The notes under the pieces were generated by a model. That model worked only from the letters and a program-made list of their open reading frames with translations, was not told the DNA's origin and did no database searches. Of a stretch of 64,000 nt of DNA, positions 1-7,066 are shown one piece after another. Source of the stretch: an uncultured Paracoccaceae bacterium (GTDB taxonomy: Bacteria; Pseudomonadota; Alphaproteobacteria; Rhodobacterales; Rhodobacteraceae). The stretch covers positions 744,001 to 808,000 of the forward strand of contig CATOSU010000001.1 of NCBI GenBank assembly GCA_951812615.1, in the 5' to 3' direction. The position numbers were made by a program, and so were the translations under genes. The number at the start of each line of letters is the position of its first letter. Positions within the stretch are counted from its first letter, which is position 1.

Positions 1-520
1 CGATCTCGTCCAGCGCACCGAACGGTTCGTCCATCAGCAACAGGTCCGCATCGAAAGCCAGCGCCCGCGCGATCGAGGCCCGCTGCTGCATCCCGCCTGA
101 CAGCTGCCACGGGTACTTTCCACCAAACCCTTCCAGATCAACAAGTTGCAGCACCTTGTTCACACGCTCGTCCTGTTCGGCACGGGAAAAGCCCATGATC
201 TCCAGCGGCAGCTTGATGTTGTTGGCGATGGTTCGCCACGGGTACAGCCCGGCGGCCTGAAACACATAGCCATAGGCCCGTTTGCGCCGGGCCTCATCCG
301 GGCTCATGCCGTTCACGCTCAGCCCGCCGCCGGTGGGATGCTCCAACGCCGCGACACAGCGCAGAAACGTGGTCTTGCCACAGCCCGACGGGCCGATGAA
401 GCTGACGAAATCACCCTTGTTCACCGACAGGTTGACATCCTTCAGCGCGTGAACCGGGCCGTCATTCGTCTGAAAGACCAGATCCAGACCGTTGGCTTCT
501 ATGACCTTTTCGCCGCTCAT
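1..520 (-). CDS. ABC transporter ATP-binding protein (nitrate/taurine/pyrimidine type), 3' end off window
   Basis: This is the N-terminal part (about 173 residues) of an ABC importer ATPase; the C-terminus lies beyond base 1. Visible motifs are Walker A GPSGCGKTT, the Q-loop region YVFQ, signature LSGGMQQR and Walker B LLLMDEPFGALDE. GMQQR signatures and this length profile are typical of the nitrate/taurine/thiamine-precursor ATPases. The ATG overlaps the stop of the upstream SDR gene (ATGA), so it is the distal gene of the pyrimidine operon and probably energises pyrimidine or hydantoin uptake. The permease and binding protein are expected just outside the window. The substrate is inferred from context only. 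Confidence 0.9.
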   Translation of the reverse strand, partial: MSGEKVIEANGLDLVFQTNDGPVHALKDVNLSVNKGDFVSFIGPSGCGKTTFLRCVAALEHPTGGGLSVNGMSPDEARRKRAYGYVFQAAGLYPWRTIANNIKLPLEIMGFSRAEQDERVNKVLQLVDLEGFGGKYPWQLSGGMQQRASIARALAFDADLLLMDEPFGALDEI

Positions 521-1215
521 ACCGATCTTGTAATTCCCCCGTCGATGCGAATGTTCTGACCCGTGACATACCCCGCATCCGCCGATGCCAGATAGCTGAT
601 CAGGGCCGAGACCTCTTCGGTCCGGCCCATGCGCCGCAGCGGCACGCCGGCCGCACGGTCGGCATTCTGAGGCAGACTGTCAATAAAGCCCGGCAAGACA
701 TTGTTCATCCTCACATTATCCGGCCCGTAGCGGTCCGAAAACTGCTTGGTAAAACTGGCCAGACCGGCACGGAAGACGCCCGAAACCGGGAAGCTGAGGC
801 TGGGCTCCAGCGCCGCGTAGGTCGAAATGTTGATGATCGCCCCGTCCTTCTGCGCCACCATCACCGGCGCCACCAGCCGCGCCATGCGGATCGCCGGCAT
901 CAGGAAGATATCGAGCCCGGCATGCCATTCCTCGTCGGTCTTTTCCAGAAGCTCGCCCTTGGGCCCGTGCCCGAAGGAATTGACCAGCACGTCAATCCGG
1001 CCCCAGCGGTCCATGGCGGCGCTGACAAAGGCGTCCAGATCCTCCGGGTTGCGGTTCGACCCGGTAAGGCCCAGCCCGCCCAGTTCCGCGGCCAGCGCCT
1101 CGCCCTTGCCCGAGGAGGACAGGATAGCCACCGCGAACCCGTCCGCCGCCAGACGGCGGGCAGCATCCGCGCCCATGCCGGATCCGCCGGCGGTGATGAG
1201 GGCGGTCTTTGTCAT
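517..1215 (-). CDS. SDR-fold protein with non-canonical catalytic site
   Basis: This 232-residue protein has a short-chain dehydrogenase fold: a nucleotide-binding TAGGSGMG motif near residues 8-15, NVLPG near the C-terminal third, and the ending YVTGQNIRIDGG. The usual YxxxK pair is absent: aligning the SGVFRAGL segment with the YxASKAAL signature puts Ser145 at the Tyr and Arg149 at the Lys, while Ser131 is kept. It may therefore bind a nucleotide without classical SDR chemistry. It starts 4 bp after the preceding gene and overlaps the ABC gene by 4 bp. A truncated copy of its first 42 codons is found at 1793-1924. Its role in pyrimidine use is unknown. Confidence 0.85.
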   Translation of the reverse strand: MTKTALITAGGSGMGADAARRLAADGFAVAILSSSGKGEALAAELGGLGLTGSNRNPEDLDAFVSAAMDRWGRIDVLVNSFGHGPKGELLEKTDEEWHAGLDIFLMPAIRMARLVAPVMVAQKDGAIINISTYAALEPSLSFPVSGVFRAGLASFTKQFSDRYGPDNVRMNNVLPGFIDSLPQNADRAAGVPLRRMGRTEEVSALISYLASADAGYVTGQNIRIDGGITRSV

Positions 1216-1219
1216 CGTT

Positions 1220-1720
1220 TTACTCCTCGTCCGGTCCCGGTTTCTGCCACCGCCCGCCTTCCGGCGGGATAATCGCAGCCACCTTGAATTTCAGTTTCTT
1301 GGTCAGCGTCCATTGCAGCAGCTTGCCGGCTGGCGGGTAGTCTCGGTTGCCGGTCAACAGCCGGTTGGGCAACACTTTGACCGGCCGTCGCGCGCCGGCA
1401 ATGGTAAAGTTGTCGTTGATGACCAGTTCGCGCAGCACCTCGTATTCCTTGTCCCAGGTGTCGAGCCGCATGCGCGCGGTTTTCTGATCCAGCGGGTTCA
1501 AGAGTTTGGATTGGTCGATCGGCCCGGCCGAACCGGTTTCCCCGGAAAGCCGGAAATCGAGCGGGCTGGGCAATTCCTTGAGATGCAGAAGCACCCAGCC
1601 ATAACCGCGGCGCATGGCCTTGTAAGACATCATCTTTTCGATCTGCGCTCCGGTCTTTTTCGAGACCAGGTGAAGCTGAGTGATATACCCTTTGAGCTTC
1701 AGTGATTCACCGATTTCCAC
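1220..1720 (-). CDS. Hypothetical protein in pyrimidine operon (166 aa)
   Basis: I do not recognise this protein. It starts with GTG preceded by AAGGAG at good spacing, which supports real translation. It is soluble, Lys/Arg-rich, without signal peptide or membrane segment, and ends in an acidic PDEE tail. It sits between a leftover copy of the hydA 3' end (at 1745) and the start of the SDR gene (1215), exactly as the unrelated 182-aa protein sits after the true hydA end. That position suggests a cassette-like exchange site. No function can be assigned. Confidence 0.65.
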   Translation of the reverse strand: MEIGESLKLKGYITQLHLVSKKTGAQIEKMMSYKAMRRGYGWVLLHLKELPSPLDFRLSGETGSAGPIDQSKLLNPLDQKTARMRLDTWDKEYEVLRELVINDNFTIAGARRPVKVLPNRLLTGNRDYPPAGKLLQWTLTKKLKFKVAAIIPPEGGRWQKPGPDEE

Positions 1721-1744
1721 ACCCGTTCTCCTTGCCGGTTTGCC

Positions 1745-1924
1745 TCACACTCCTGTGGCCGGGATCCCCGTCCGCTCCAACAGCCGCGGCGCCGTCATGG
1801 CCAGCGCCGCGCCCTTGCCGGAGGAGGAGAGGATGGCGACTTCGAACCCGTCCGCTGCCAGCCGCCGCGCCGCACCTGCACCCATGCCGGAGCCGCCGGC
1901 GGTGATGTAGGCTACATTGATCAT
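1745..1924 (-). pseudogene. Chimeric remnant: SDR N-terminus fused to HydA C-terminus
   Basis: This 59-codon frame begins with a copy of the first about 42 residues of the SDR encoded at 517-1215 (shared stretches GGSGMGA, AARRLAADGF and VAILSSSGKG). It then switches to the last about 15 residues of HydA (ERTGIPATGV-stop). Its ATG overlaps the stop of the upstream 182-aa gene (ATGA). Both halves are intact in frame, and the differences from the parent copies are largely at third codon positions. I read it as the scar of a tandem duplication followed by deletion, or of replacement by a related allele. It is probably not a functional enzyme, since the SDR part lacks everything after the first strand-helix-strand. 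Confidence 0.8.
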
Positions 1925-2469
1925 TGAACCACACCAGTTTGCCGAGGGCCGTCGTTCAATCCGCGCGGAATTCTGTCATTTGCGCTCTTGGCGCGAAACA
2001 CGGTGAGATAATTGGACAAGCGGGTACTCTCCCAGCGCTGCACAAAGTCGGGCCGGACAGCGCAGTAAAGGCAACCGTCGCTTTGCTCGTCGATTTCCAG
2101 CAAAGTCACACCGTCAGATGCAAAAGCGTCGTTCAACGCAATCGCAAACTCGAAGACAGGGTCGTCCCAACTTTGCTGGTTAAGGCATTCGTCCACGACC
2201 GCTTTGTCCGCCCCGGCCGCGCAAACCAAACCGGCAATATCCTCGCCGCAAGTATCAACCGTATCCTTCCAGTCGCATCGGAAGAGAAGGCCTTCTTTCT
2301 GCAGCCAGAAGATCAGGTCGCCTTCATTGCTCAGCCCTTCGGGCAGGTCACGCCGCCCGTACTCTTCCAGCAACTCCGAAGCAAATTGCCGTACATACGT
2401 CTTCTTCGGCGCCCCGTGAAACAGGCCCGCCAAATATGACCAGAAACCGTGTTTTGCCGTGCCGTGCAC
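1921..2469 (-). CDS. Hypothetical protein in pyrimidine operon (182 aa)
   Basis: I do not recognise this protein. The likely start is a GTG at 2469, with a GAGGA ribosome-binding sequence overlapping the hydA stop, so translation is probably coupled to hydA. It is soluble and acidic, with several Cys (for example CDWKDTVDTCGED and YCAVRPDF) and no signal peptide. Its base composition looks less GC-biased than its neighbours. Its stop overlaps the ATG of the SDR::HydA chimera. It is unrelated to the 166-aa protein that occupies the equivalent slot further downstream. Possible foreign origin is an inference. Confidence 0.65.
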   Translation of the reverse strand: MHGTAKHGFWSYLAGLFHGAPKKTYVRQFASELLEEYGRRDLPEGLSNEGDLIFWLQKEGLLFRCDWKDTVDTCGEDIAGLVCAAGADKAVVDECLNQQSWDDPVFEFAIALNDAFASDGVTLLEIDEQSDGCLYCAVRPDFVQRWESTRLSNYLTVFRAKSANDRIPRGLNDGPRQTGVVQ

Positions 2470-2473
2470 GTCC

Positions 2474-3928
2474 TCAAACCCCCGTTGCCGGGATTCCCGT
2501 CCGCTCCACAGGTCGCGGTGCGGTCAGTTCCTTCCAGCTGCTGAGCGCCTTGTTCACAGATGTGTTCGCCTCCCGTTTCACGAACTTGCCATGGCCTTCC
2601 TGGGTGCGGATTTCACCATCATGCACCGCCACGTGGCCGCGGGTCAGGGTGAAGCGCGGCAGGCCTTTCACATGCTTGCCCTCGAACACGTTGTAGTCGA
2701 TGGAGGATTGCTGTGCGCCGGCGGAAATGGTTTTTTCCTTCTCCGGATCCCAGACCACCAGATCGGCATCGGCGCCGACCAGAACTGCGCCTTTCTTCGG
2801 GTAACAGTTCAGAATTTTCGCTATATTGGTTGAAGTTACGGCCACAAATTCATTCGGCGTCAGCCGCCCCGTCGCAACCCCGTTGGTCCACAGCATCGGC
2901 ATCCGGTCCTCAAGCCCGCCGGTGCCGTTGGGGATCTTGGTGAAATCGCCGACCCCATAGCGTTTCTGCTCGGTCGTGAACGCGCAATGGTCGGTGGCCA
3001 CCACCGACAAAGACCCCGCCTGCAGCCCGGCCCAGAGGCTGTCCTGATGCTGCTTGTTGCGGAAGGGCGGGCTCATCACCCGGCGCGCGGCGTGGTCCCA
3101 GTCGGCGTTGAAATACTCGCTTTTATCGAGCGTCAGATGCTGGATCAGCGGCTCGCCCCAGACCCGCTTGCCCTGTTGGCGGGCGCGGCGGATGGCTTCG
3201 TGGCTTTCTTCGCAGCTGATGTGCACCACATACAGCGGCACGCCCGCCATATCGGCGATCATGATGGCTCGGTTGGTGGCCTCACCCTCGACCTGCGGCG
3301 GGCGGCTGTATGCATGCGCCTCAGGCCCGGTATTGCCCTCGGCCAGCAGCTTGGCGGAAAGCTCGGCCACGACATCGCCGTTTTCGGCATGGACCATGGC
3401 GATGCCACCCAGCTCAGCCAGCCGCTGGAAGGAGGCATACATCTCGTCATCATTGACCATGAGCGCGCCTTTGTAGGCCATGAAATGCTTGAACGTATTG
3501 ATGCCGCGCTCTTTGACAACGGTTTCCATCTCGTTGAACACCTGCTCGCCCCACCAGGTCACAGCCATGTGGAAGGAATAGTCGCAATTGGCGCGGGTCG
3601 ATTTGTTGTCCCAGCGTTTGAGCGCATCCAAGAGCCCCTCGCCCGGATTCGGCAGTGCGAAATCGACCACCATGGTCGTGCCCCCCGCCAGCCCCGCGCG
3701 CGTGCCGCTTTCAAAATCGTCGCTGGAATAAGTGCCCATGAACGGCATTTCCAGATGCGTGTGCGGATCAATCCCGCCGGGCATGACATAACAGCCGGTG
3801 GCATCCAGCACCTCGTCACCCTTCAGGTCCGGGCCGATCTCGGCAATGGTGCCGTTTTCAATCAGCACGTCAGTGGTGTAGGTCAGGTCATGCGTGACGA
3901 TGGTGCCGTTTTTGATGACTGTGGACAT
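2474..3928 (-). CDS. hydA: Dihydropyrimidinase / D-hydantoinase
   Basis: This 484-residue enzyme hydrolyses 5,6-dihydrouracil or dihydrothymine to the N-carbamoyl-beta-amino acid, the second step of reductive pyrimidine breakdown. The binuclear metal site of the cyclic amidohydrolases is visible: HTH in GGIDPHTHLEMP, the carboxylated Lys in FMAYKGALMV, His in VHAENGD, His in VVHISCEES, and Asp in ATDHCAF. Length is normal for the family. A GGGGAG ribosome-binding site precedes the ATG. It lies 2 bp after a small membrane-protein gene in the operon led by the cupin and carbamoylase. The last codons are repeated at 1745-1797. Confidence 0.95.
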   Translation of the reverse strand: MSTVIKNGTIVTHDLTYTTDVLIENGTIAEIGPDLKGDEVLDATGCYVMPGGIDPHTHLEMPFMGTYSSDDFESGTRAGLAGGTTMVVDFALPNPGEGLLDALKRWDNKSTRANCDYSFHMAVTWWGEQVFNEMETVVKERGINTFKHFMAYKGALMVNDDEMYASFQRLAELGGIAMVHAENGDVVAELSAKLLAEGNTGPEAHAYSRPPQVEGEATNRAIMIADMAGVPLYVVHISCEESHEAIRRARQQGKRVWGEPLIQHLTLDKSEYFNADWDHAARRVMSPPFRNKQHQDSLWAGLQAGSLSVVATDHCAFTTEQKRYGVGDFTKIPNGTGGLEDRMPMLWTNGVATGRLTPNEFVAVTSTNIAKILNCYPKKGAVLVGADADLVVWDPEKEKTISAGAQQSSIDYNVFEGKHVKGLPRFTLTRGHVAVHDGEIRTQEGHGKFVKREANTSVNKALSSWKELTAPRPVERTGIPATGV

Positions 3929-3930
3929 CT

Positions 3931-4128
3931 CTAGTCTCCCCGATTGTTCCTGTTGCGCATCCAGTAAAGGATGACGCTGTACGCTACTGTGGCAAGAAGG
4001 GTTGAAACCAGCTTCGCCAGAACCCCCTGCGGCGGGCCGAACCCGAACTGGATCCAGTCCACCACGATCAGCACGATGAAGAAGATCAGGCCGAAAACAA
4101 CGATCTGACGTTTCTGTCCCGCGCTCAT
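3931..4128 (-). CDS. Small two-span membrane protein
   Basis: This 65-residue protein starts MSAGQKRQ and has two hydrophobic stretches, roughly residues 10-28 and 38-56, separated by a short Pro/Gly loop, with a basic Arg/Asn-rich tail. It fits tightly between the 101-aa hypothetical gene (10 bp) and hydA (2 bp), so it is co-transcribed with the pyrimidine genes. I chose the internal ATG because the upstream extension is not hydrophobic and overlaps the previous gene. No family is recognised; a role beside the transporter is possible but unsupported. Confidence 0.65.
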   Translation of the reverse strand: MSAGQKRQIVVFGLIFFIVLIVVDWIQFGFGPPQGVLAKLVSTLLATVAYSVILYWMRNRNNRGD

Positions 4129-4138
4129 GCCGCCCCCT

Positions 4139-4444
4139 TCACACCGAACCGTAGCAATCTGCGGCCCGGCCGTGCACACCGATATCCACCGGTCCGAACA
4201 TCGACGCCACACACAGCGAAAAATACCCCGCCTGCGGCATGTAGACGACTGTGTAGGGTCCGTTTGCGCGGGTCACCTGCCAGCATGGCCGCGTCGCCCC
4301 GCCGGCGAAATTGACGATCACCTCCCGCGGAGCGATCAGCGCATCCTCGAACTCGGGATCGGCCCCGGCGCCCAGCTCGGCCTCGATCAGCCCGGTCAGC
4401 TTTGCGGCCACGGATCCGCGCTTTGTTGTGTCCCCGTCTTTCAT
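4139..4444 (-). CDS. Hypothetical protein (about 101 aa)
   Basis: This is an unrecognised soluble protein between the carbamoylase and the small membrane protein. The ATG at 4444 lies inside the dispersed GAGTATTT..AAAGATGAA motif, which therefore supplies its start region; an upstream GTG at 4489 would read through the motif and is less likely. It has two Cys in the C-terminal half (SLCVASMFG and ADCYG). Its position in the operon suggests expression with pyrimidine catabolism. Function is unknown. Confidence 0.55.
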   Translation of the reverse strand: MKDGDTTKRGSVAAKLTGLIEAELGAGADPEFEDALIAPREVIVNFAGGATRPCWQVTRANGPYTVVYMPQAGYFSLCVASMFGPVDIGVHGRAADCYGSV

Positions 4445-4480
4445 CTTTGGTGAAATACTCCGGGGGTTTGGGGGCTGGCC
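4440..4480. repeat. Dispersed intergenic motif, copy 1
   Basis: The stretch contains TTCATCTTTGGTGAAATACTCC followed by a G-run/C-run inverted repeat (CCGGGGGTTTGGGGGCTGGCCCCC). The same CATCTTTGnnnAAATACTC core occurs at 13171, 33287 and (inverted) 44341. It lies just downstream of the carbamoylase stop and overlaps the start of the next gene. Confidence 0.75.
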
Positions 4481-4485
4481 CCCAA

Positions 4486-5736
4486 TCACTCCACGATCTC
4501 CGCTGTTTCGACCACCGCGTGGAACAGCACGTTTGTCCCGGACGTGGCCCAGCCCGGACTGATCTCCTCGGCCTCGTTATGGCTCAGCCCGTCGACACAG
4601 GGGCACATCACCATCGCCGTCGGCGCCACCCGGTTGATCCAGCAGGCATCGTGGCCGGCACCGGAAATCAGGTTCATGTGGCTGTATCCCAGCCGCTCGG
4701 CGGCGCTGCGCACTGCTGTCACACAGCCTTCGTCGAATTGCACCGGATCGAAGCCGCCGACCTTTTCAAACTCCACGCTCAGCCCCATCTCGTCGCAGAT
4801 CGCCTGCGCCTCGGTTCTCAACCGCTGTTCCATGTCAGTGATGACCGCCAGCTCGGGCGAGCGAAAATCGACGGTGAACACCACCTTGCCCGGGATCACG
4901 TTGCGCGAGTTCGGGTAGACATCGATATGGCCCGCCGCGCCCACGGCGTGCGGTTTGTGGGACCACGCGATCTCGTCCACTTTTTCCAGCACCCGCGCCA
5001 TGCCCAGACCTGCGTTCTTGCGCATGTACATCGGGGTACTGCCGGTGTGGCTGTCCTTGCCGGTGATCGTGACCTGCGTCCAGCTCAGCCCCTGGCCATG
5101 GGTGACCACGCCGATATCCTTTTCTTCGACCTCAAGGATCGGCCCCTGTTCGATATGCAGCTCGAAAAAGGCGTGCATCTGCCGCTCACCCACCGGTTCC
5201 CCGCCTTCCCAGCCGATGCGCCTGAGTTCGTCGCCGAACCTCTTGCCGTCGGCATCAACGCGGTCTTTGGCCCAGTCCTCGGTATGCATACCGGCAAACA
5301 CGCCCGAGCTGAGCATCGGCGGGGCATAACGCGTGCCTTCCTCGTTGGTCCAATTGGTGACCACGATCGGGTGCTTTGTGCGAATGCCCAGATCGTTGAG
5401 CGAACGCAGGATTTCCAATCCGCCCAGCACGCCAAGCACCCCGTCATACTTACCGCCCGTGGGCTGGGTATCGAGATGGGAACCGACATAAACCGGCAGC
5501 GCGTCCGCATCGGTGCCTTCGCGCCGGGCGAACATGTTGCCCATGGTATCGAGCCCCATGGTACAACCGGCTGTCTCGCACCAGCGCTGAAACAGGGCAC
5601 GGCCCTCGGCGTCCTCATCCGTCAGCGTCTGGCGGTTGTTGCCGCCGGCGACGCCCGGGCCGATTTTGGCCATTTCCATCAGGCTGTCCCAGAGCCGTTC
5701 GCCGTTGATTTTCAGATTTTCGCCCGGTGCCGGCAT
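4486..5736 (-). CDS. Zn-dependent N-carbamoyl amidase (beta-ureidopropionase, M20 family)
   Basis: This protein of about 416 residues should convert N-carbamoyl-beta-alanine (or the beta-aminoisobutyrate analogue) to the beta-amino acid, CO2 and ammonia, the third step of reductive pyrimidine degradation. The M20 amidase features are present: metal-binding GSHLDTQPTGGKYDG, catalytic TNEEGTRYAP, and a C-terminal GAGHDACW followed by a late His in LSHNEAEE. I chose the ATG at 5736 over one 33 bp upstream because it has a GGGGGC ribosome-binding site and does not overlap the cupin gene. It sits 10 bp after the cupin stop in the same operon. Confidence 0.93.
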   Translation of the reverse strand: MPAPGENLKINGERLWDSLMEMAKIGPGVAGGNNRQTLTDEDAEGRALFQRWCETAGCTMGLDTMGNMFARREGTDADALPVYVGSHLDTQPTGGKYDGVLGVLGGLEILRSLNDLGIRTKHPIVVTNWTNEEGTRYAPPMLSSGVFAGMHTEDWAKDRVDADGKRFGDELRRIGWEGGEPVGERQMHAFFELHIEQGPILEVEEKDIGVVTHGQGLSWTQVTITGKDSHTGSTPMYMRKNAGLGMARVLEKVDEIAWSHKPHAVGAAGHIDVYPNSRNVIPGKVVFTVDFRSPELAVITDMEQRLRTEAQAICDEMGLSVEFEKVGGFDPVQFDEGCVTAVRSAAERLGYSHMNLISGAGHDACWINRVAPTAMVMCPCVDGLSHNEAEEISPGWATSGTNVLFHAVVETAEIVE

Positions 5737-5746
5737 GTCCGCCCCC

Positions 5747-6028
5747 TTATTTGATTTCAACCTCGACAAAACTCATCGCGGGCCCGGCGCAGATGACATT
5801 GTGTTCGACACCTGCGTCCCGGCGATAGCTGTCGCCGGCAGCCACGGTGACCTCGCGCGTGCCGCCGCCCGGTTCTTCCAGCCGCATCCGGCATTCGGTC
5901 AGCGCGGTGATCACGTAATCATGGGCATGGACATGCCAGCCGGTTTCCGCGCCCGGTTCGAAATCGAACCGGGTCACGCGAACCCGGTCATCGTCCGCCT
6001 GTACCGTTGAACTTGCTGCCGGGCGCAT
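5747..6028 (-). CDS. Small cupin-domain protein
   Basis: This 93-residue single-domain cupin has the metal-binding motif ETGWHVHAHDYVI (residues about 28-40) and a second motif with Arg-Asp and EHN near residues 70-77. It is the first gene of the leftward pyrimidine operon and lies directly behind the RutR-type operator at 6065-6080. Small cupins of this kind may act as isomerases or metal-dependent hydrolases; no specific activity can be deduced. Its lead position suggests a role tied to the pathway. Confidence 0.85.
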   Translation of the reverse strand: MRPAASSTVQADDDRVRVTRFDFEPGAETGWHVHAHDYVITALTECRMRLEEPGGGTREVTVAAGDSYRRDAGVEHNVICAGPAMSFVEVEIK

Positions 6029-6064
6029 TTTTGCGCGTCTCCGTCTCGCTGGCCCTCAAAGAGT

Positions 6065-6080
6065 TTGACCAAAAGGTCAA
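6065..6080. promoter_or_regulatory. RutR-type operator
   Basis: TTGACCAAAAGGTCAA is a perfect 6+6 inverted repeat and differs from the E. coli RutR box (TTGACCAnnTGGTCAA) at one specified position. It lies between the divergent cupin operon and the rutR-like gene, so it could control both. Confidence 0.85.
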
Positions 6081-6138
6081 AGTCACGCTACCACGGAGGC
6101 CCCGCCAGTCAAGCAGCCGCAGGAAATACACAGAAAAA

Positions 6139-6747
6139 ATGCCTCAGGAACGGGCTCCCACGCGCATTCAGATCAAAAACCGGGCGGCCATACTCGAAGC
6201 CGCACTGGAGGTTTTTTCAGCGCACGGGTTCCGTGGCAGCACGGTCGACCAGATCGCGGCGGCGGCCGGCCTGTCGAAACCGAACCTGCTGTATTACTTC
6301 GCCTCCAAGGAAACGATTTACACCGCCCTGCTGGAACGGCTGCTGGACACATGGCTGGACCCACTGCGGGCGCTGGACCCGGGCGGCGAACCGCTGGAGG
6401 AAATCCTCGCCTATGTACGGCGCAAGCTGCAGATGAGCCGGGACCTGCCGCGGGAAAGCCGGCTCTTTGCAAACGAGATCGTGCAAGGCGCGCCGCGGAT
6501 CCATGCGGCGCTGTCGGGGGATCTGAAGGTTCTGGTCGACGAGAAGGCAGAGGTGATCCGGGACTGGATCGCGGCGGGAAAACTGGCCCCGGTGCATCCG
6601 CATCATCTGATCTTTTCGATCTGGTCGCTGACCCAGCATTACGCGGATTTCGACGTGCAGGTCCGGGCCGTTCTGGGGGACGAGGACCCGTTCGAGGCGG
6701 CGCCGGAATTCGTGGAGACGGTGTTCCGGCGTCTGCTGCAGGCTTAA
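6139..6747 (+). CDS. rutR: TetR-family regulator, RutR-like (pyrimidine utilisation)
   Basis: This 202-residue regulator has an N-terminal TetR helix-turn-helix (AAILEAALEVFSAHGFRG to LSKPNLLYYFASKE, residues about 15-60). Its C-terminal domain is close to E. coli RutR: SRLFANEIVQGAPRI and HLIFSIWSLTQHYADF are near-matches by eye. E. coli RutR senses uracil and releases DNA. It is transcribed divergently from the catabolic operon with a RutR box in the shared upstream region, so autoregulation plus control of the operon is expected. Here it is linked to the reductive (Pre/Hyd) pathway rather than the Rut oxidative pathway. The start is the ATG after CAGAAAAA; longer upstream starts overlap the operator. 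Confidence 0.92.
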   Translation: MPQERAPTRIQIKNRAAILEAALEVFSAHGFRGSTVDQIAAAAGLSKPNLLYYFASKETIYTALLERLLDTWLDPLRALDPGGEPLEEILAYVRRKLQMSRDLPRESRLFANEIVQGAPRIHAALSGDLKVLVDEKAEVIRDWIAAGKLAPVHPHHLIFSIWSLTQHYADFDVQVRAVLGDEDPFEAAPEFVETVFRRLLQA

Positions 6748-6781
6748 CCCTGTCTTTACCATCGTCTGCGAGTTTTCAGGC

Positions 6782-7012
6782 ATGCAGACGCTTTTGCCCC
6801 GCCATCTGAACGACAAGTGGATCAACCAGATGTTTGCCACCAAGGCCGCCCGAAAGGGCGCCGTGGTCCGGCGAAGCGTGAACTGGGTTGACCGGGAAAT
6901 TGGCCGCGACCGGTTTCTGTCCGAAATCCGGCGCCGGAACTATCACGTGATCCAGACCGCCGACCAGTTCGTCGTGATCTGCCATAACGGCCCAATTCAA
7001 CTTCTGTTCTGA
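6782..7012 (+). CDS. Small conserved-type hypothetical protein (76 aa)
   Basis: This basic, Arg-rich soluble protein follows rutR by 34 bp and ends at the start of a strong palindrome pair. It has no signal peptide, membrane segment or recognised motif. Similar short proteins next to regulators occur in roseobacters in my recollection, sometimes under misleading names, so I give no function. The codon usage resembles the neighbours, which supports it as a real gene. Confidence 0.6.
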   Translation: MQTLLPRHLNDKWINQMFATKAARKGAVVRRSVNWVDREIGRDRFLSEIRRRNYHVIQTADQFVVICHNGPIQLLF

Positions 7013-7065
7013 GAAAATTCGACGAATTTTCTCAGCCTCAGATTATTCGTCGAATAATCTGAGGC
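7010..7065. terminator. Two adjacent AT-rich palindromes (bidirectional terminator)
   Basis: There are two near-perfect inverted repeats back to back: GAGAAAATTCG/CGAATTTTCTC (7010-7034) and CCTCAGATTATTCG/CGAATAATCTGAGG (7035-7065), each with a single central base. They lie between the convergent 76-aa gene and preA and stand out against GC-rich surroundings. Confidence 0.75.
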
Positions 7066-7066
7066 G

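Noticed and set aside
1220..2469. A mobile element carrying the two unknown genes in the pyrimidine operon
   Set aside because: No transposase, integrase or terminal inverted repeats are visible; the flanking repeats are copies of the neighbouring genes, which suggests duplication or recombination instead.
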